NCBI RefSeq assembly: GCF_030867145.1
Contig: NC_134416.1
Span: 93,721,183-93,785,182 of the forward strand
Reading direction: 5' to 3'
Source of the DNA: Opisthocomus hoazin
Lineage: Eukaryota > Chordata > Aves > Opisthocomiformes > Opisthocomidae
Length of the DNA stretch: 64,000 nt
Positions 58,649 through 64,000 of the stretch are shown in pieces; the stretch's first letter is position 1; each line of letters opens with the position of its first letter. Below the pieces are notes generated by a model. It had not been told where the DNA came from. It saw nothing but the letters and a program-made list of their open reading frames with translations, and did no database searches. The position numbers and the translations under genes are program-made.

Positions 58649-61600
58649 GAGATCCAGACAGCTACCACAATTAACATCAGACGCAAACCCACAAGAATAT
58701 CTTCATAAGAACACTTGTGTCTATAGGAAAATAGTTTAAAATCTACTAGGGTAAGCTAAGTATTTTCAAGTAGACAGGACCTGATGAAATTTACTTTACA
58801 ATACTCAGTCTCAGAGATTAACTTTTAAGCAGAGGTTGGAGGCAGGTATGCTTACAGAAGACTAGAAAAAGAGCAAATGTAGGTTATTACGAACTGAAAG
58901 AAGGGGTAGAAAGTGTGCAATGAGGAAATTCTAGCCCATCCCTCCTAACGGGCTGTTTTGACCTCACAGCGACCTGGGTCTAACAGGTTGCTGCCACCAC
59001 ATCTTCTCCTGCGTCGTCCCTCCGTCCCTGAGCCACCCCGGCTCCCTAGGTGCGGGCAGCGCCTGACCCACAGCTCCTCACCAGACCCACGGGGAGCTGG
59101 CTCGAGGGGTCACCACCAGCAGCAACCCAACCCCTCTCCAAAGCAGAAGCGAGGAGTTTTCTCCCGGGTTAGCCGTTGCCGAGTGACTCGTGTGCTGAGC
59201 AGGAGCAGTGGGACACCCTCCATCCCCCGGCTTGGCATCCGAGTGGCTTCGCTTTTGTCTCACACAGCAATCAACTTCAGTTCTTGGGGAAAGAAACTGG
59301 CAACAACTAAAAAGTTAAAAAAGCAAAAGGTCAGGGTGTTACTTTGCAAGCACGTAACAGAGCGAAGCACTCTGCGTTCGGTAACGCCAGCACGGGGTTT
59401 TGTCAAGGCAGAGGAGAGGGACATGCCGTGGTGGGGAAAAGCCAGCATCCTTGTTTGAAGACTACGTCGTGTCCAACCAAAGCCACATTTTCTATGAGGC
59501 TTACATTTCTAAGTTTGAGGAAAGAAGCAGTAAAACCTTCTCTAATTCTTTCCAATGATAAAACCATGGAGCATAACTTTGCCAAACTATGCGCATTTGA
59601 AATTTTTCCTGCTAGATGTCTCCCTCAGCTTTGTGACTGGATGCAAGACAGTTGTGCTGTTTGCGAGAGACAGACCTAAGAAAAATTACGTGCTACCTTC
59701 TGAAAACCCTTTGTCTGAAATACTCCTGCACCCGTTACGCTTTAGCAGGCGCGTAAAATCTGACAGAAGGACGATCGGAGTTGGGCATGTGCCTTTCTAC
59801 TACCTCAAAATCCCAAATTTAAAAACACTTGGAAAAGCACAGCTGGTACATTTTCCACGTAAACATTCACAGCTAAATTCCATTTCCAACTGCAAGCGCC
59901 ATGGCTCTTGGGCCTGCCCAGGCTTTGCACATGCCGTCTCCTGGGAGGTCCTGTCCAGGACGAGACACATCTAACCGCCCTGCTCCCCCAGCAGCATTCC
60001 GGGTATATTCGGGCAGCCGCAGTCCGATTTCAGTACGAAGGGACAGAAGCTGAACTCGGAATGGGAGTGAAAGTCAACTGGGACAAAGTCTGCTGAGATG
60101 GGGGCAGAAGATAAAATAACTTCTTCCAAGAAAATGGGATGAGGAGTTGGAAAGCAACTCCCACTTAGGGTTGACTGAGCAGGGAAAATAGGATGATTGG
60201 AAATGACCAAGAGTAGCAAGGGATAAATTGTGTGTATTAAGTGATAGCTGACGAGGAACCAAGCAGCAAGCCAGAGAAATGTGTCTCCGCGCTCAGCTGC
60301 GTCTCCGTTGGTTTCTCAGAGCCAGGACTAAGCTGGGCAAGTTAAGCAAAGGCAGATGACTAAGTCTGGCATAGTCTCTAGAAGATACTGCAATTGCTAG
60401 GGGCAGATAAAGTGGCAGCTTTTCTGTATGTCACCACAATGCTGATATTACAGGGGAGGGGATGGAAGCCTATCCAGAGAGTGCAGATAAATTTTGACCG
60501 CAGCAAGGAAGCTGTAGCACAGATGCTTTTAACAATCCCCATGCACTTTCTATAGGCGTTCCTCCATGTTTTCAAAATTTAGCAGTCCCTTAAAAATATA
60601 ATTTCAAAGCTGAGGTTCTGAGGCATGAATTCTAGAAAGCTGTTCTGGAGGCCAGGAGCTGCAGAGAAGAAAGCAAACACCTTACATGAAATGGTAAATC
60701 AAGCTGGAGCTTGATGAGGGAGGAATACTAGAGAAGCAGCAAAGAAAAAAAGACACCTTGGGGTGAATGCACAGAAATATGCAGATGCTAGGGAAATTTC
60801 TCCACCAAACGAGGCGATGCAGGCTGTGCCTTTTGAACATGCTCAAATGAGCAAACTCTGGTACGTGGAGAGCCCCAAGCGCCTGTCAGAGGGCTGTACC
60901 CAGCTGAGGGCACAGCAAACACTACAGCTGACACCAGGAGAGACCGAAAAATGGGGAGAGGTGCAGAGAGGGAAGCAGAGGAGCCCTCGGCAGGGAAGGG
61001 GCTGAGCTCTGCAGGTCGGCTCACGAGTGATGAAACACTTGAGGTCAGCGAAAAGATGGAAGAGGACGATCAGAGCTGCTGCCTTCAGAATCCTAGCGAC
61101 AGCTCCTCATTTTGTGCCTATTTCTGCTGAGCAATGAGGAGATAAATTTGCAGTCCAAACTCCTGGAAGGGAAAGATTTCAGTTTTGTATGAGGAAATAT
61201 TCACCCTAGTGGTCTACACACAGATAACAATAATTTGTACCATACTGCCCTTGGTTTTAAGTAGTTAATTCTGACAGTACAAAACCATAAAAGCGGGGCT
61301 TGAGAAAAGAATAGTAAGATAAAGAAATAGCTGGGAACTAAACTGCTTGTGTGTAAAAGACAATAAAGTAAGTTCTTAAAAGGAGAGTTTCTACAAGTCC
61401 TCTCAACTCTCCCCAGAAACATTACTTCTCTGTCAAGAGTATGCATTCCCCTACTGCCCTATACAGAGGAACAAGACCAGCAAAGGCACTTTAATGAAAA
61501 TATGACCTCAGAATTGAGTTTTACATGTAGCTCATTCATTAGACTGAGGTAAAAGCATATGAAAAGGTACACAAAAAATAGTGCCTTGAAAATTGAATAA

Positions 61601-61961
61601 ATTGCAAAACCAACAAAAAGAACATGAAACTGAAATATCGCTACTTATTAAGTCAGGATTATTAGCTGAGTGACAAGCAACTGGTATTTAAAGTAACATT
61701 TAATGAAGCATTTTAAAGCAAATGAAAACACAGTTTACAGAAATCATCCTGATCAACCTACTCCAACACAAAAGCCCCAAATTTTCTTCTCAGAAAATGG
61801 CAACTGTAGTAAAAAGGGGACAAAAAACCCCTTTCCACTCTACCAATTTGTGTTTCTTAAACTATCAGCTTATTTTTCAGCTTATCCCATATCAGCTTAT
61901 TGTAGTTTTGACTAAGGGAAATTCTTCTCTAGCTCTCATATTAAAATTATTCATTCAGCCA

Positions 61962-62098
61962 TAGTCACACAATCACAAAACAGTTTGGGTTGGAAGGGAC
62001 CTTTAAAGGTCATCTAGTCCAACCTCCCTGCAATGAGCAGTGACATCTTCAACTAGATCAGGTTGCTCAGAGCCCCATCCAACCTGACCTTGAATTGC
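61962..62098 (-). mobile_element. CR1 LINE 3' end, short
   Basis: The plus strand cagtttgggttggaagggac, then tcatctagtccaacctccct, is the complement of a CR1 3' region. It breaks off abruptly near 62098. Confidence 0.9.
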
Positions 62099-64000
62099 TT
62101 CGTTTTAATGTAGATTAATATTATAAGAATATCCCCTTTGTATGTCTTAATCGGGTTTATCATTCAATAAGAGGCACCTCACAATTCTCAAATTAAACTA
62201 CGTTCTGATCATCTGCAGCCCCTCCTCATTCGGTACTTGACCCTGAGAGCTGAAGGCTGATAGTGTTACTCTGGTGAAGGTTCTCTCAAGGCCTCATTAA
62301 ACCATCCTATTTGCATTGATTTTCCATTTTCACAATTCCCTCAGAAGTATCAGGCACGCCAAAGAAGCCACAAACTGTAAGTGCTCAAATATCAAATCGT
62401 AAGGATTGCATTTAGGTCTAAAGAGTTAAAACGTGGGTGGCCAAGTTTCAGTGGCAGATTCTTGTTTGAAGGTAGGACTCAAGCCAGAGGAACCTAGCGA
62501 TGGCTTTCCCTTCTCTGGTTGAATATGCAGAAAGAAGTCATGCAAGTGTCATGAGTGCCTCCCAGTCACTACTGCAGAACACCACACAAGGCCATTTTTA
62601 ACACCCACTGAAAGGAATACATTAGCTTTCAGATACGCTCAACGGTTAGAGCGCGGCTGTGCATCGACGCCCTGCGCCTCACCCCGGTGTGGCAGTTCAC
62701 ACTCCTCTCATCTCGGTCCTATCTGAACAGGAGAACATTTTCAACTGCTTTTAAATGAAACACAATGACCCGAACCAAACCAAGACAGTAGTGAAATGTA
62801 GCAATGAAAAACGGTGGTTTCTTCCTAGACCTACAGCAGGTCGTTTTTTCTGAAGGAGGATTATAATCTCAATCTCTCTTCCCTTTGATTTTCATCCTGA
62901 CATCTTGTGGGGAGCTGACCTGCCAGAAGGTCAGAACATCTCAGCGTCACCACTGCCAATGTAACACTGGCACCGATGTAAGCGGACAACCCACTTTCTG
63001 CTCATCAGTCCGCTCGGACGCCATGGGATCAGCCTATGCCCCACCAGGCTTGCGCTCAGCATGGCAGCCGCTACTGAAACGTGCAGCTCATCTTGCTCTC
63101 CTACTCCGGGGCTGTACTTTGTATTTTCTTTGCACTAGAAGGGGAAGGACATCACAACGGTTGCACAACAAATAAACCAAAGCAGAAGCCACGTTTCAGG
63201 CCTCAGACCAACAGAATTACACCTATGGTGCGTAGGAAATGAATCATCTGAGATCTTTCTATTGCAATTTTTTCCACCAAAGATGAAACAATTACTTCTT
63301 ACTGGAAGCAATGGCTTTGCACCATACTAAGCTTGAAGGCTCCAGTTACCACTTCATGTTGAAATATGAAAAGTTCTTTTCAGGAAACTGCGCCCAGTCC
63401 TCATCTCAACTGCTTAACTGCTCAAGGTGAGGAGCACACGTGTCTCTGAGCAGTCCTGACGCCGGCTCCCTGCAGACCCCTCCGGCTGCTGGAGGCTGAG
63501 CTGCACCTGCCCGGTGAAGGTGGGAGCTGTGGAGACAACACTTCCAGACAACATGCCCACAAACAGCCACGACTCGCACGCAGAAGCGCAAACAGACCAA
63601 CCAGCACCTGGGAGGGGAACCCTGATGGCAGGTTTTTGGGGTGGCTGGGTGCGGCACGACAGTTTCCCTCCGCTGTGAGCGTGGCCAGGGCCATGGTAGC
63701 AAGGCTAGCCCTGCCACCAGCAGGCTTTAACACCACCCTGGTCCTGCAAACCGATGTCAAAGCCACCGGCCGTTCGCCTACCCCTGTTCCCAAAGGTACC
63801 ACGGCAGCAAGGCGGCTGCCTCCTGAGCAAAGCTCGGGGGTTTTCAGTTGCAGTTCACGTCAGTAATTTCTCACCTCACACATCCTTTGAAGAAAACAAG
63901 ACTGTCATAAAACGGGCCTGACGCTGAACTTTCAAACTGACGGCAAGCGGGCGGGGGGGTAGGACATGGCAACAGACCAGCCGCAAAGAATCACAGCATG

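Larger units (their letters stand above)
55229..64000 (-). other. E2F3: E2F3 intron 1, part (runs off the right edge)
   Basis: This is about 8.8 kb upstream of exon 2. It holds a CpG-rich patch (57280-57480), CR1 3' ends at 57556-57706 and 61962-62098, a poly(A) tract at 58629-58648, and moderately GC-rich stretches near 58960-59300 and 63420-63850. No E2F3a first exon, and no short E2F3b first exon coding MPLQQQ-like residues before a GT donor, was found by eye. The last 16 bases resemble a further CR1 tail. Confidence 0.75.

Noticed and set aside
62630..62712. tRNA-like stretch with an A-box-like GCTCAACGGTTAGAGC (paired D-arm) and a GTGTG/CACAC hairpin
   Set aside because: T8 is missing, no anticodon or acceptor stem can be formed, and the B box is poor. 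At best a decayed tRNA-derived fragment.
63985..64000. Possible start of another minus-strand CR1 (aagaatcacagcatg) at the right edge
   Set aside because: Only 16 bases are visible, too few to support a call.

Overview
The window looks like bird nuclear DNA. The evidence is many 5'-truncated CR1-type LINE copies whose 3' ends carry the ATTCTGTG or ATTCTATG tail repeat, the absence of any mammalian-type repeat that I recognise, short exons separated by long AT-rich introns, and two vertebrate genes in the arrangement known from human 6p22.3. I cannot name the species. Both genes lie on the minus strand, so transcription runs from high to low coordinates.

Gene 1 is E2F3, a cell-cycle transcription factor. 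Exons 2 to 7 are present: 55228-55117, 52885-52666, 52086-51928, 48424-48310, 45513-45378 and 44628-44363. A 3'UTR of about 2 kb follows and ends near 42330. All exon phases join into one open reading frame: cyclin A-binding/nuclear localisation motif, winged-helix DNA-binding domain, dimerisation/marked-box region, then the RB-binding transactivation C-terminus. The first exon(s), for E2F3a or E2F3b, were not found; 55229-64000 is intron 1. The intron between the 51928 and 48424 exons is a textbook U12-type AT-AC intron. The 3'UTR holds Pumilio elements, perfect seed matches for miR-34, miR-15/16 and miR-17, and several possible poly(A) signals.

Gene 2 is CDKAL1, the tRNA ms2t6A37 methylthiotransferase. 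It starts in a CpG island at about 36.2-37.05 kb, about 5.6 kb downstream of the E2F3 3' end, in head-to-tail order. Three exons are supported: a non-coding exon 1 ending at 36618, exon 2 with the start codon at 33546, and exon 3 at 30196-30084. The remaining 30 kb (1-30083) is best read as intron 3. I found no further CDKAL1 exon there, so the gene must continue past the left edge of the window.

The rest is intronic or intergenic DNA: at least twelve CR1 fragments, one AT-rich minisatellite beside the CDKAL1 CpG island, homopolymer tracts and a G-quadruplex-like motif. I see no viral, CRISPR, rRNA or functional tRNA feature. Nothing here is a clear new biological system. The most interesting signals are the E2F3 minor-spliceosome intron, the 3'UTR regulatory cluster with possible alternative polyadenylation, a NAGNAG acceptor, the short uORF at the CDKAL1 start and a CpG-rich patch in E2F3 intron 1.
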